A stretch of DNA of 64,000 nt from an uncultured Bacteroidales bacterium (lineage in GTDB: Bacteria > Bacteroidota > Bacteroidia > Bacteroidales > Muribaculaceae), in NCBI GenBank assembly GCA_947173955.1, contig CAMWHE010000001.1, positions 171,266 to 235,265 on the forward strand. Reading direction: 5' to 3'. This document shows positions 34,352 to 43,304 of this stretch, one piece after another. The translations under genes and the position numbers were made by a program. Each line of letters starts with the position of its first letter. Within the stretch, counting starts at the first letter, position 1. Below the pieces are notes generated by a model. It was not told the DNA's origin, did not search any database, and saw nothing but the letters and a program-made list of their open reading frames with translations.

Positions 34352-36655
34352 ATGAAACTGCGTACAGCCATAGTCATGGCCATCATCGGCGTGACCAACA
34401 TAATGCTTTCCGCCTCTACTCCGGAAGCGCAAAAAGTAAGAGACATCATAACTAAGGTCAACAACCGATGGCAGGCCGAACACACCCCTGAGACCTGGGC
34501 ATTCTGGGACAATGCAGCCTATCATACAGGCAATATGGAAGCTTATTCGCTGATTGGGAATCCGGATTGGCTCGAATACTCCGAACGCTGGGCCGAACAC
34601 AACGAATGGCAGGGGGCCAAGAGCCGTGACAAGTCTGCATGGGTCTACGACTATGGTGAAGATGACAATCATGTACTTTTCGGCGACTGGCAGATCTGCT
34701 TCCAGACTTATGCCGACCTGTATCGCATCCTTCCCGATGACAAACGCATCCGCCGCGCAAAGGAGGTCATGGAGTATCAGATGTCAACACCGCAGAGCGA
34801 CTACTGGTGGTGGGCGGACGGTCTGTACATGGTAATGCCTGTGATGACAAAACTACACAACCTCACCGGCGACAGCCGCTATCTTGACAAACTTTATGAA
34901 TATCTGCTATATGCCGACAGCATAATGCTCGATGATTCCGGACTATATTACCGTGATGCCAAATATGTATATCCGAAACATACGTCGGTCAACGGCAAAA
35001 AAGACTTCTGGGCGCGTGGCGACGGTTGGGTTCTGGCCGGACTTGCCAAAGTAATCAAAGATCTGCCTGCGGACTATGAACACCGTCAGTTTTTCATTGA
35101 CAAATATAAGCGACTGGCAAAGGCCGTAGTCGACTGCCAACAACCGGAAGGATACTGGACACGATCGCTTCTTGACCCCGAGCACGCACCCGGACCGGAG
35201 ACAAGCGGCACCGCATTCTTTACTTACGGACTCCTTTGGGGTATAAACAATGGACTCCTGACCGATCCTGAATACACACAGGCGGCTCTTAAGGGGTGGA
35301 ACTACCTGAGCAAGACTGCGCTTCAAAAGGATTATACAATCGGATATGTACAGCCGATCGGCGAAAAGGCCATACCCGGTCAGGTGGTCGACCGTAAGTC
35401 AGTTACCAATTTCGGTACGGGGGCTTTTCTGCTGGCCGCATGCGAATACGTGCGCTTTTTGGAGAAAGAGGTAAATGCCGACCGCAAGTATTGGGCAGAC
35501 TTTGCTTATCAGCTCGCCTACCCGATCCTGTCTAATATGGCCAATGGCACGCTTTCTTCCAACATGTCCATTGAAGTCAGCCCTAACTGGGACGGACGCG
35601 ACAAACGAGTAGCGCTTATGGAAGCATTCGGACGACTGATGGCCGGTATTGCCCCATGGCTATCACTCCCGGATGATGATACGCCGGAGGGACTTATGCG
35701 CCGACAGCTTCGCGAGCTTGCGCTGAAAAGCTATGCGAATGCCGTAGACCCATCGTCGCCAGACTATCTCCTATGGAGCGGCGAGGGGCAGGCACTGGTC
35801 GATGCTGCCTACATAGCTCAATCGTTTACCCGCGGATTTGATGCATTATGGTTGCCGCTTGACACTGTCACCAAGCAACGCTATATCGAAAAGTTTAAGG
35901 GTCTGCGGTCAATTGACCCGCCATATACAAACTGGCTTCTTTTCAGCTCAATGATTGAGAGCTTCCTCGCCCGCATTGACGCCGATGCCGACATATACCG
36001 CATAAACTCAGCCATACGCAAATTCCAGGAATGGTATGTTGGCGACGGCTGGTATGCCGACGGGCCGGACTTCGCATTTGACTATTACTCAAGCTACGTC
36101 ATACATCCGATGTATCTTGAGACATTGTCCAACATGATGCAGTCCGGCGAACGTACCAGAATCCCTTATGCAGACTATTACCGGCAGGCTCTTGAACGCT
36201 CGAAACGCTACAGCCAGATTCTTGAGCGCATGATTTCGCCGGAAGGCACATTTCCGGTATTCGGCCGCTCAATTCCCTACCGCACCGGCGCGCTCCAGCC
36301 GCTTGCCATGATGGCATGGCAGGAGTGCCTTCCGGAAGGCATGACGCCCGGCCAGATTCGCGGTGCGCTCACAAACGTAATGCACAATATGTTTGACGAC
36401 AAAGAGAATTTCAACGACAGCGGATTCCTGACCATCGGTTTTGCCGGGCGACAGCCTAACGTGGCCGACTGGTACACCAACAACGGCTCCTTATACTTGA
36501 CATCCCTCTCTCTTCTCCCGCTCGGACTGCCCGCAAGTCACCCCTTCTGGACTGAAGCTCCGCTGCCCACTACCTCACAGAAAGCATGGAGTGGACAGCC
36601 ATTCCCGAAAGACTACCGCCACGCCGACTCCCCTACTCGCCGAGACCTGTTCTGA
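34352..36655 (+). CDS. Secreted GH105-like hydrolase fused to DUF2264 domain
   Basis: A 767-residue protein with a signal peptide (MKLRTAIVMAIIGVTNIMLS). Residues about 23-370 resemble GH105 unsaturated rhamnogalacturonyl hydrolases: DYWWWADGLYMVMPVMTKLH, DFWARGDGWVLAGLAKVIKD, and SGTAFFTYGLLWGINNG. Residues about 376-767 match DUF2264 (YWADFAYQLAYPILSNMANG; RVALMEAFGRLMAGIAPWLS; WYADGPDFAFDYYSSYVIHP), also an alpha/alpha-barrel type fold. It probably removes 4,5-unsaturated uronic acids released by polysaccharide lyases, with a second glycan-active module. Its stop codon abuts the stop of the next, convergent gene with no spacer. It is 36 bases after mlaF, separated by the palindrome CTGATCGATCAG. 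Confidence 0.85.
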   Translation: MKLRTAIVMAIIGVTNIMLSASTPEAQKVRDIITKVNNRWQAEHTPETWAFWDNAAYHTGNMEAYSLIGNPDWLEYSERWAEHNEWQGAKSRDKSAWVYDYGEDDNHVLFGDWQICFQTYADLYRILPDDKRIRRAKEVMEYQMSTPQSDYWWWADGLYMVMPVMTKLHNLTGDSRYLDKLYEYLLYADSIMLDDSGLYYRDAKYVYPKHTSVNGKKDFWARGDGWVLAGLAKVIKDLPADYEHRQFFIDKYKRLAKAVVDCQQPEGYWTRSLLDPEHAPGPETSGTAFFTYGLLWGINNGLLTDPEYTQAALKGWNYLSKTALQKDYTIGYVQPIGEKAIPGQVVDRKSVTNFGTGAFLLAACEYVRFLEKEVNADRKYWADFAYQLAYPILSNMANGTLSSNMSIEVSPNWDGRDKRVALMEAFGRLMAGIAPWLSLPDDDTPEGLMRRQLRELALKSYANAVDPSSPDYLLWSGEGQALVDAAYIAQSFTRGFDALWLPLDTVTKQRYIEKFKGLRSIDPPYTNWLLFSSMIESFLARIDADADIYRINSAIRKFQEWYVGDGWYADGPDFAFDYYSSYVIHPMYLETLSNMMQSGERTRIPYADYYRQALERSKRYSQILERMISPEGTFPVFGRSIPYRTGALQPLAMMAWQECLPEGMTPGQIRGALTNVMHNMFDDKENFNDSGFLTIGFAGRQPNVADWYTNNGSLYLTSLSLLPLGLPASHPFWTEAPLPTTSQKAWSGQPFPKDYRHADSPTRRDLF

Positions 36656-37225
36656 CTAATAATCGAGCAGACGTCCGCCATCATTCCATTCACCGAACAT
36701 TTCTCCGCGCTCACTTGCCTCTATAAGTTTCCGCAAGCGACTGTCAAAAATTTCTTTACACGCCCTATTACGTTGTATATTGTCAATACGCACACGTTGA
36801 TAGAGCGAAGGAAAAGATTGGAAATTTTGCAAAGCCAACGGATTGGCTGTAAACGTTTCGATGATTTCAGGAATACTCAGGAACTCAGCATCAAGATCAG
36901 GACAGACAGAGCGACCTCTATCTGTCATCAGACCAAGTTTTTCCAGTCTGCGGCAACGTTCTTTATTGAGCTCAGTCCATCGTCCTGATTTTGAACGCGG
37001 ACCGAAACGCTGCAATGCAATGCCATCTACATTTTTGAGGGTCGAATCAATCCAACCAAAACACAGCGCTTCTTCCACTGCATCAAGATACCACAGCGCA
37101 TCTTTTGGAGGCGTTTTTCCCCGCTTGACAGCAATCCAACACTCTTTCTCCGTCGGACTATTGACCATAAGCCATTTACGAAACTCCGATCGGCTATTTA
37201 TTTCAAGAATATTTTTCGGAATCAT
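36656..37225 (-). CDS. YdeI/OmpD-associated family protein
   Basis: A 189-residue cytoplasmic protein matching the YdeI/OMDD pattern: EFRKWLMVNSPTEKECWIAV, YLDAVEEALCFGWIDSTLKN (about 46-65), RFGPRSKSGRWTELNKERCR, and the C-terminal conserved block with SFPSLYQRVRIDNIQRN. The family is widespread in small stress-type operons and its biochemical role is unclear; a bacteriocin-protection label exists for E. coli YdeI but is not evidence here. It overlaps the flavoprotein gene by 23 bases. Confidence 0.82.
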   Translation of the reverse strand: MIPKNILEINSRSEFRKWLMVNSPTEKECWIAVKRGKTPPKDALWYLDAVEEALCFGWIDSTLKNVDGIALQRFGPRSKSGRWTELNKERCRRLEKLGLMTDRGRSVCPDLDAEFLSIPEIIETFTANPLALQNFQSFPSLYQRVRIDNIQRNRACKEIFDSRLRKLIEASERGEMFGEWNDGGRLLDY

Positions 37226-37790
37226 TTTTTATCGATTTCAGCAACCACGCCATATTCTCGCCGAGGTTACGCATATTGCTCATGCCCTCATCGTCATTGG
37301 CTACATCGCCGACATTTTTGCCATAGACCATATTCCAATATGTCGAGCCGACAACAATCATTTCTTTGTTGAGCATAAAATGATTCATGGTATCCACAGT
37401 CGTCAATCCGCCTCCACGACGCACGGCCGCCACTGAAGCTCCGGCTTTATGGCGTAATAGTCCGGGATTGGTCGCGACAACGACACCTGCCCGCTCCAGA
37501 AATGCCTTCATCTTAGCTGATACGTCAGCAGAATATACCGGCGATCCGAGAATTACTCCGTCGGCTTCAATCAGACTACTGAATATCTCTGCGAAACGAT
37601 CCTGGGTAAACACACAGTTACCTCGACCTTTACAGGCAAAGCATCCCCGACATGGTTGAATTTCACAATCGGCAAGTTGAATCAAATCCGTTTCGATTCC
37701 CGCTTGGTTGAGTTTTTCGAATACCCGGCCGATAATGATCGCCGTATTACCATCTTTACGCGCGCTTCCGTTGATACCTACTACTTTCAT
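37203..37790 (-). CDS. NADPH-dependent FMN reductase / flavodoxin-like protein
   Basis: A 195-residue flavodoxin-fold protein. FMN phosphate loop GINGSARKDGNTAII (about 5-19), a cysteine cluster QPCRGCFACKGRGNC (about 46-60) as in iron-sulfur flavoproteins or multimeric flavodoxin WrbA-like reductases, and ILGSPVYSADVSAKMKAFLE (about 80-99). It could reduce quinones, nitro compounds or metals. It sits in a set of four small genes (YciI-like, tautomerase, this, YdeI-like) that looks like a small redox/detoxification operon. Confidence 0.87.
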   Translation of the reverse strand: MKVVGINGSARKDGNTAIIIGRVFEKLNQAGIETDLIQLADCEIQPCRGCFACKGRGNCVFTQDRFAEIFSSLIEADGVILGSPVYSADVSAKMKAFLERAGVVVATNPGLLRHKAGASVAAVRRGGGLTTVDTMNHFMLNKEMIVVGSTYWNMVYGKNVGDVANDDEGMSNMRNLGENMAWLLKSIKNDSEKYS

Positions 37791-37987
37791 GGCTTATAGT
37801 TACGCTTTATTTCTTCAATCGACTTCCCTCCAATGCCAAAGTTTTCGTCCGGAAGTTCCTTGATAGTTACTGTAAAGAACTGCTCCGGAATATGTGTTAT
37901 TTCGGAAGCCGTAGCGGTCAGTCGCTCAATCAACTGCTTTTTCTGTTCAGCGGTCAGCTTGCCGCTCTCAATAGATATGTAAGGCAT
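37787..37987 (-). CDS. 4-oxalocrotonate tautomerase family protein
   Basis: A 66-residue protein starting MPYISIESGKLTAEQKKQL. The proline after the start methionine is the catalytic base of this family once Met is removed. The length (about 62-70) is normal. It keeps an arginine (IERLTA) and the beta-turn part FTVTIKELPDENFGIGG. The true substrate is unknown. It overlaps the flavoprotein gene by ATGA, so they are translated together. Confidence 0.9.
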   Translation of the reverse strand: MPYISIESGKLTAEQKKQLIERLTATASEITHIPEQFFTVTIKELPDENFGIGGKSIEEIKRNYKP

Positions 37988-38019
37988 ATAAATCTTCTCT
38001 AAACATTATATATAATTAC

Positions 38020-38310
38020 CTATCCGAGAATCATTTTCAAATTGTCTGTAATAAACATCGTTGGAGTGAACTCCACGATCTGATAATCGGCAATACTGTT
38101 GATATAGAATGGATCCCGGGCAATGATTGAATCCACTGCGGTTCTGTTTTCAGCCTTTATCATAATGACGCCACCGACGCGAGGTGTTTGAGGTCCGGAC
38201 ATGATGAAGTCACCCGCTGCATAATGCTCCGCAAGAAATTCACGATGTGCCCGAAGGAAGTGATCAACTTCTTCAAGTGATTTTTTATATGTCAAAATCG
38301 CAATAAACAT
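38020..38310 (-). CDS. YciI-like protein
   Basis: A 96-residue protein with the YCII ferredoxin-like fold pattern: a conserved histidine in LRAHREFLAEHYAAGDFI (about 20-37), the GPQTPRVGGVIMIKA strand, and ARDPFYINSIADYQIVEFTP, which contains the family D-P-F motif. The His/Asp pair is proposed as an active site in relatives, but function is unproven. It is first of the four-gene small-protein set and 32 bases upstream of the tautomerase. Confidence 0.88.
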   Translation of the reverse strand: MFIAILTYKKSLEEVDHFLRAHREFLAEHYAAGDFIMSGPQTPRVGGVIMIKAENRTAVDSIIARDPFYINSIADYQIVEFTPTMFITDNLKMILG

Positions 38311-38381
38311 ATCAAGTTATATTTCCGTATTTATACTTAGCTAAGAGTTATTTTAAAGGAATGCTTTCGCAAATATAATAA

Positions 38382-38416
38382 AAAAAGCATCGCTCTTTTC
38401 GAGAGCAATGCTTTTT
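38382..38416 (-). terminator. Terminator downstream of tRNA-Glu
   Basis: 38382-38395 pairs with 38402-38416 (one G-U/imperfect position) around a short loop. On the minus strand it follows the tRNA-Glu 3' end immediately and ends in a T-run. Confidence 0.85.
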
Positions 38417-38420
38417 GGGG

Positions 38421-38493
38421 TAGCGAATCCGGGACTCGAACCCGGGTTTCCGCCGTGAGAGGGCGGCGTGCTAGACCACTACACTAAATCGCC
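38421..38493 (-). tRNA. tRNA-Glu (anticodon CTC)
   Basis: A 73-base cloverleaf on the minus strand. The anticodon stem CCGCC/GGCGG encloses CTCTCAC, giving CTC (reads GAG). The T arm CCGGG-TTCGAGT-CCCGG is perfect. The acceptor stem GGCGATT/ATTCGCT has a G-U at 1-72 and a T-T mismatch at 6-67. CCA is not encoded. It has its own consensus promoter and terminator. Confidence 0.92.
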
Positions 38494-38519
38494 ATTCATG
38501 TCTTTCGCTTAAGACGTTG

Positions 38520-38551
38520 CAAAATTACATACACTTTTCGACTTTACCAAA
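38520..38551 (-). promoter_or_regulatory. Promoter of tRNA-Glu
   Basis: On the minus strand: TTTG (38548-38551), a 20-base spacer, and TAATTTTG (38520-38527). This is a full Bacteroidetes consensus ending 27 bases before the tRNA. Confidence 0.75.
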
Positions 38552-38700
38552 TCTTTCTCCACTTTTTTCGCAAATTTACGTTCATGAATATTCTGCATGA
38601 GCTTTCTTTTCATTTTCTATCATTATATTTTTCTCCTTCTAATGGCTTATAATGAATTTTTTGTAAATTTGCACACCTATTATATACATTATAAACGATA

Positions 38701-39552
38701 ATGGAAATAATCAGAACTGTAAAGGAGATCAGCACACTGACCTCTGAAGCACGCAAGCAAGGGAAATCGGTCGGCCTTGTGCCGACAATGGGAGCTTTGC
38801 ATGCCGGCCATATCTCACTTGTAGAAAGGGCTCGCGCTGAAAACGACATTGTGGTCGTCAGCGTCTTTGTCAATCCGACTCAATTCAACAATCCTACTGA
38901 CTTAGCAACATATCCACGTACCGAGGAAGCCGACTGCCGGCTTCTTGAAACAGCCGGAGTAGACTACGCATTTATTCCTTCTGTCGAAGAAATGTATCCT
39001 GAAAAGGATGAGCGCGTATTCGACCTCGGTCAGGTAGCTGAAGTAATGGAAGGCCCGATGCGTCCCGGCCACTTCAACGGCGTAGCACAAGTTGTCAGCA
39101 AGCTTTTCTATTATACCCACCCTACCCGCGCCTACTTCGGTGAGAAAGACTTCCAGCAGATCGCTGTCATCCGCCGCATGGTAGAACTTGAGGGCATAGA
39201 TGTGGAAATAGTGGACTGCCCGATCAAACGCGCTGATAACGGATTGGCACTCAGCAGCCGCAACGTCAGACTGACCGAAGCTCAGCGATCAACGGCTCCG
39301 GGCATATATAAGACACTTAAAGAGAGTGTAAAATTACGTTCTGAAAAGACGCTTAACGAAGTAAAACAATACGTAATAGACTCCATCAATTCCATGCCGG
39401 AAATGGAAGTTGAGTATTACGAAATAGTACATCCGCTGACAATGCAACCGATCAAAGAATGGTCAGACATCGAGGGATGCTCCCCTGTAGGCTGCATTAC
39501 AGTCTATTGCGGAGATGTACGTCTGATTGATAACATCAAATATAACGATTGA
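38701..39552 (+). CDS. panC: Pantothenate synthetase
   Basis: A 283-residue enzyme that joins pantoate and beta-alanine with ATP in coenzyme A synthesis. Motifs: [18 protein letters not shown] with the HxGH nucleotide motif (about 28-45), [16 protein letters not shown] (about 58-73), [15 protein letters not shown], and [16 protein letters not shown], then [10 protein letters not shown]. The length is normal. A TAAATTTG box at 38664-38671 may be its promoter. The next gene, panD, supplies beta-alanine for the same reaction and starts 4 bases after its end. Confidence 0.97.
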   Translation: MEIIRTVKEISTLTSEARKQGKSVGLVPTMGALHAGHISLVERARAENDIVVVSVFVNPTQFNNPTDLATYPRTEEADCRLLETAGVDYAFIPSVEEMYPEKDERVFDLGQVAEVMEGPMRPGHFNGVAQVVSKLFYYTHPTRAYFGEKDFQQIAVIRRMVELEGIDVEIVDCPIKRADNGLALSSRNVRLTEAQRSTAPGIYKTLKESVKLRSEKTLNEVKQYVIDSINSMPEMEVEYYEIVHPLTMQPIKEWSDIEGCSPVGCITVYCGDVRLIDNIKYND

Positions 39553-39556
39553 CGAG

Positions 39557-39904
39557 ATGCTTATCCAAGTATTAAAATCCAAGATTCACCGAGCCACCGT
39601 CACAGAGGCCCGTCTTGACTATATCGGCAGCATTACCATCGACTCCAAACTGCTCGAAGCTGCCGGCATCCTTGAAGGTGAACGAGTATATATTGTCAAC
39701 AACAACAATGGCGAACGCCTCGACACCTATACTATTGCCGGCGAGCCCGGATCGGGTGTAATCTGTCTGAATGGCGCCGCAGCCCGCAAGGTTCAGCCCG
39801 GCGACGTCGTAATCATAATGGCTTACGCACTTGTCACTCCGGAAGAAGCTGCCACCTTAAAACCTCGAGTCATATTTCCCGACTCTCACAATCAGCTCCA
39901 GTAA
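39557..39904 (+). CDS. panD: Aspartate 1-decarboxylase (pyruvoyl enzyme proenzyme)
   Basis: A 115-residue proenzyme from the ATG at 39557 ([20 protein letters not shown]), chosen because PanD proteins start this way. Self-cleavage is expected between Gly24 and Ser25 (DYIGSITID), turning Ser25 into the pyruvoyl group that decarboxylates aspartate to beta-alanine. The [17 protein letters not shown] block (about 73-89) is intact. It lies directly after panC and before ffh. Confidence 0.97.
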   Translation: MLIQVLKSKIHRATVTEARLDYIGSITIDSKLLEAAGILEGERVYIVNNNNGERLDTYTIAGEPGSGVICLNGAAARKVQPGDVVIIMAYALVTPEEAATLKPRVIFPDSHNQLQ

Positions 39905-39932
39905 ACAGTAAAACCATCATACCACATATCCG

Positions 39933-41270
39933 ATGTTTGATAATTTAAGTGAAAGACTCGAAAGGAGTTTCAAAATACTAAAAGGTCAGGGCAAGATTAC
40001 GGAAATCAATGTTGCCGAGACTCTTAAAGATGTGCGCCGTGCCCTCCTTGATGCCGACGTAGACTTCAAAGTTGCCAAAAACTTTACAGATACCGTTAAG
40101 GCAAAGGCATTAGGTCAGAACGTGATCAACGCCATCAAGCCACAGGAGCTGATGATTAAAATCGTCCATGACGAACTTTCAACTCTCATGGGTACTGAAG
40201 CTGCGCCTCTCAACCTCAGCGGAAATCCCACGGTCATACTCATGTCCGGCCTGCAGGGTTCCGGTAAAACTACTTTTACCGGAAAACTCGCTAAGAAACT
40301 CAAATCTGAAAAAGGACGTCGGCCGCTTCTTGTGGCTTGCGACGTATATCGTCCCGCCGCTATTGATCAGCTAAAAGTTCTTGCGGATAAAATTGAAGTC
40401 CCGGTCTACACTGAGGACGGCAATAAAAATCCGGTTGAAATAGCTCAGAATGCCATACGCTATGCCAAGGCAAACAACCTCGACCTTGTGATAGTCGACA
40501 CCGCCGGCCGTCTGGCTGTCGACGAAGAGATGATGAACGAGATCGAAGCAATCAAAAAAGCTATCCGGCCTCAGGAAACTCTTTTCGTCGTCGACTCGAT
40601 GACTGGTCAGGATGCCGTCCACACGGCTAAAGAATTTAATGATCGCCTTGACTTCAACGGAGTTATTCTCACAAAGCTCGACGGCGATACACGCGGCGGT
40701 GCAGCACTCTCGATCCGAACGGTTGTCAATAAGCCTATCAAGTTTGTCGGCACAGGCGAAAAAATGGAGGCCATAGACCTGTTCCATCCTTCGCGTATGG
40801 CTGACCGAATCCTCGGCATGGGTGACATTGTTTCTCTCGTAGAAAAAGCCCAGCAGCAATACGACGAAAAAGCCGCCCGTGAACTTCAGCGCAAGATAGC
40901 CAAGAACCAGTTTAACTTCAATGACTTCCTTGCCCAGATCCAGCAGATCAAGAAGATGGGCAATCTCAAGGATCTCGCTTCAATGATACCTGGTGTTGGC
41001 AAAGCCATCAAAGATGTAGAGATCGAAGACGATGCTTTCAAGGGAATCGAAGCCATCATCTACTCGATGACCGCTCAGGAACGCGAAAAGCCGGAAATAA
41101 TCAATGGCAGCCGCCGCAAACGTATAGCCGCAGGCTCCGGTAAATCCCTGCAGGATGTCAACCGACTTCTCACACAGTTCGAACAGACCAGAAAAGTGAT
41201 GAAAGCCGCGACATCATCCAAGAACCCGCTGAAGATGATGAACGCAATGCGTCAGATGCGTCAGCGCTAA
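39933..41270 (+). CDS. ffh: Signal recognition particle protein
   Basis: A 445-residue GTPase that binds 4.5S RNA and nascent membrane-protein signals. N domain, then G domain with G1 GLQGSGKTTFTGKLAKKL (about 105-122), DVYRPAAIDQL, G3 DTAGRL (about 189-194), and G4/G5 TKLDGDTRGGAALSI; then the methionine-rich M domain (about 300-445) with NDFLAQIQQIKKMGNLKDLA and a Met-rich, basic end (MMNAMRQMRQR). All parts are intact and the length is normal. It acts with FtsY at the inner membrane. Confidence 0.98.
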   Translation: MFDNLSERLERSFKILKGQGKITEINVAETLKDVRRALLDADVDFKVAKNFTDTVKAKALGQNVINAIKPQELMIKIVHDELSTLMGTEAAPLNLSGNPTVILMSGLQGSGKTTFTGKLAKKLKSEKGRRPLLVACDVYRPAAIDQLKVLADKIEVPVYTEDGNKNPVEIAQNAIRYAKANNLDLVIVDTAGRLAVDEEMMNEIEAIKKAIRPQETLFVVDSMTGQDAVHTAKEFNDRLDFNGVILTKLDGDTRGGAALSIRTVVNKPIKFVGTGEKMEAIDLFHPSRMADRILGMGDIVSLVEKAQQQYDEKAARELQRKIAKNQFNFNDFLAQIQQIKKMGNLKDLASMIPGVGKAIKDVEIEDDAFKGIEAIIYSMTAQEREKPEIINGSRRKRIAAGSGKSLQDVNRLLTQFEQTRKVMKAATSSKNPLKMMNAMRQMRQR

Positions 41271-41310
41271 TCCTGTTTAAGTCAAATTATATCACACAGA
41301 CCAATAAAAT

Positions 41311-42198
41311 ATGACCATAATCGACGGCAAAAAGATTTCCGACGACATTAAGAAAGAGATAGCACTCGAAGTTGAGGCGATGACTGCCCGCGGAGAAAAG
41401 CGGCCCCACCTTGCGGCCATACTTGTAGGCCATGACGGTGGTAGCGAAACGTATGTAGCCAACAAAGTAAAAGCGTGCGAAGTGTGTGGTTTCAAATCAA
41501 CTCTCATCCGCTTCGAGGATGACGTTGACGAGCAGACTCTTCTGAATACTATCAGCGGTCTCAACGAAGATCCCGACGTGGACGGATTCATTGTACAACT
41601 CCCGTTGCCAAAACACATTGACGAGCAACGCGTCATTGAGGCTATCGACTACCGCAAGGATGTAGACGGATTCCACCCCGTCAATGTCGGACGTCAGGCT
41701 ATAGGTCTGCCCTGCTTCCACTCGGCGACTCCTGCCGGCATTATGGAACTTCTCGCACGCTACGACGTACCGGTAAAAGGAAAGAATTGTGTGGTACTCG
41801 GCCGAAGCAATATCGTAGGCAAACCGGTAGCCACTCTCCTGATGCAGAAAGCCACACCCGGCGATGCCACCGTTACCGTCTGCCACAGTGCCACTGAGAA
41901 TCTTGCCGACTATACCCGCCGCGCCGATATCATCATAGCAGCGCTCGGCAAACCAGGATTTGTCAAGGCTGATATGGTAAAAGATGGAGTCACAATAATC
42001 GACGTAGGCACGACACGCGTCCCCGACTCCACCCGCAAATCCGGATTCAGACTCTGTGGAGACGTTGATTTTGAAGCGGTTGCACCCAAATGCGATTTCA
42101 TTACGCCTGTACCAGGAGGCGTAGGCCCTATGACCATAGTGTCGCTGATGAAAAATACACTTTTGGCTGCCAATCACTCAATCTACCCTAAACAATGA
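41311..42198 (+). CDS. folD: Bifunctional methylenetetrahydrofolate dehydrogenase/cyclohydrolase
   Basis: A 295-residue enzyme that converts 5,10-methylene-THF to 10-formyl-THF with NADP. Motifs: [17 protein letters not shown] with the catalytic lysine (about 49-65), [14 protein letters not shown] (about 90-103), [15 protein letters not shown] block, and the NADP site [19 protein letters not shown] (about 161-179), then IDVGTTRV and [10 protein letters not shown]. It overlaps the CapA-type gene by ATGA. Confidence 0.97.
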   Translation: MTIIDGKKISDDIKKEIALEVEAMTARGEKRPHLAAILVGHDGGSETYVANKVKACEVCGFKSTLIRFEDDVDEQTLLNTISGLNEDPDVDGFIVQLPLPKHIDEQRVIEAIDYRKDVDGFHPVNVGRQAIGLPCFHSATPAGIMELLARYDVPVKGKNCVVLGRSNIVGKPVATLLMQKATPGDATVTVCHSATENLADYTRRADIIIAALGKPGFVKADMVKDGVTIIDVGTTRVPDSTRKSGFRLCGDVDFEAVAPKCDFITPVPGGVGPMTIVSLMKNTLLAANHSIYPKQ

Positions 42199-43277
42199 TT
42201 TCAGAGCTGCTTGCGCTCGCCCTACAGCTCACTCCGGTATGGAAAAATCCATATCCAGAAGCTACACTGCTCTTCGCCGGCGACGCCATGCAGCATACAG
42301 CGCAGATTGAGGCAGCCCGTCAGACAGATAAAACGTACGACTATTCTGATTGCTTCACGCCGTTGGCTGAATACATATCGTCGGCCGACTACGCCGTAGT
42401 CAATCTCGAGACTCCGTTATATCAGCCGCCCTACACGGGGTATCCGTGCTTCAACGCTCCTCAGGAATTTGCCAAGGCCCTCAAAGATGCAGGCTTTGAC
42501 CTGTTCCTGACAGCTAACAATCACACACTTGACCGCAGGGAAAATGGCCTTCGGGCTACCATTGCCGCGCTTGACTCGCTCAACGTAGATCATATCGGCA
42601 CTTATGTGTCTGAGAATAAACGCGAAAGCATATCTCCTCTTATCAAAGATATCAACGGGTTTAAGATTGCATTCCTCAACTATACATACGGAACAAACGG
42701 ATTTACTCCGCGCGATTCTTCGGTAGTCGACTATATTGACCGTAATAAAATAGCCGACGACATTTCTATGGCTCGCCGGAATGGAGCTGAGCTTATATGT
42801 GCCAACATTCACTGGGGCGACGAATATGTATCGCTACCCAACAATGCACAAAAACAACTTGAGACATTTCTGCGAGATCATGGCGTCGAACTGATTATCG
42901 GCTCACACCCGCACGTCGTACAGCCGATGCAGCTCCAAATCAGCGATGACAACCATTTTGACCGCACTCTTACGATATATTCACTCGGCAACTTCATCTC
43001 CAATATGAAGACTACTCCGACCCGCGGAGGCGTAATGGCTCGAGTCAGACTTATCCGTGACATCACCGGGAAAGCACGCATACTGAAAGCTTCATATCTT
43101 CCGGTCTTTACTGTACCGGCTAAAGATAACTTCAACTTTCATATCATCAATGGATTTGACACTGCGCCTACACACGCTGAACCTATGAGACTTCAATTCA
43201 TACGCCATCTGACCCCACTTATGGAACGACATAATATTAATGTATACCCTGACACGATTACAAATACATCTAATTAA
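42195..43277 (+). CDS. CapA-family (PGA_cap) metallophosphatase-like protein
   Basis: A 360-residue protein of the poly-gamma-glutamate capsule (PgsA/CapA) family, a metallophosphoesterase-like fold. [14 protein letters not shown] (about 25-38), [20 protein letters not shown] (about 63-82), [15 protein letters not shown] (about 107-121), [20 protein letters not shown] and [10 protein letters not shown] are the family blocks with putative metal ligands. No convincing signal peptide is present, only a short hydrophobic N-terminus. The role may be in envelope polymer turnover; no other poly-glutamate genes are here. It is coupled to folD by an ATGA overlap. Confidence 0.88.
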   Translation: MISELLALALQLTPVWKNPYPEATLLFAGDAMQHTAQIEAARQTDKTYDYSDCFTPLAEYISSADYAVVNLETPLYQPPYTGYPCFNAPQEFAKALKDAGFDLFLTANNHTLDRRENGLRATIAALDSLNVDHIGTYVSENKRESISPLIKDINGFKIAFLNYTYGTNGFTPRDSSVVDYIDRNKIADDISMARRNGAELICANIHWGDEYVSLPNNAQKQLETFLRDHGVELIIGSHPHVVQPMQLQISDDNHFDRTLTIYSLGNFISNMKTTPTRGGVMARVRLIRDITGKARILKASYLPVFTVPAKDNFNFHIINGFDTAPTHAEPMRLQFIRHLTPLMERHNINVYPDTITNTSN

Positions 43278-43304
43278 TAATCCAATCCCACACTTAGAAA
43301 AGCC

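Noticed and set aside
41497..42177. 226-codon open frame antisense to folD
   Set aside because: folD is intact in the other frame with all motifs; the antisense product has no recognisable feature.
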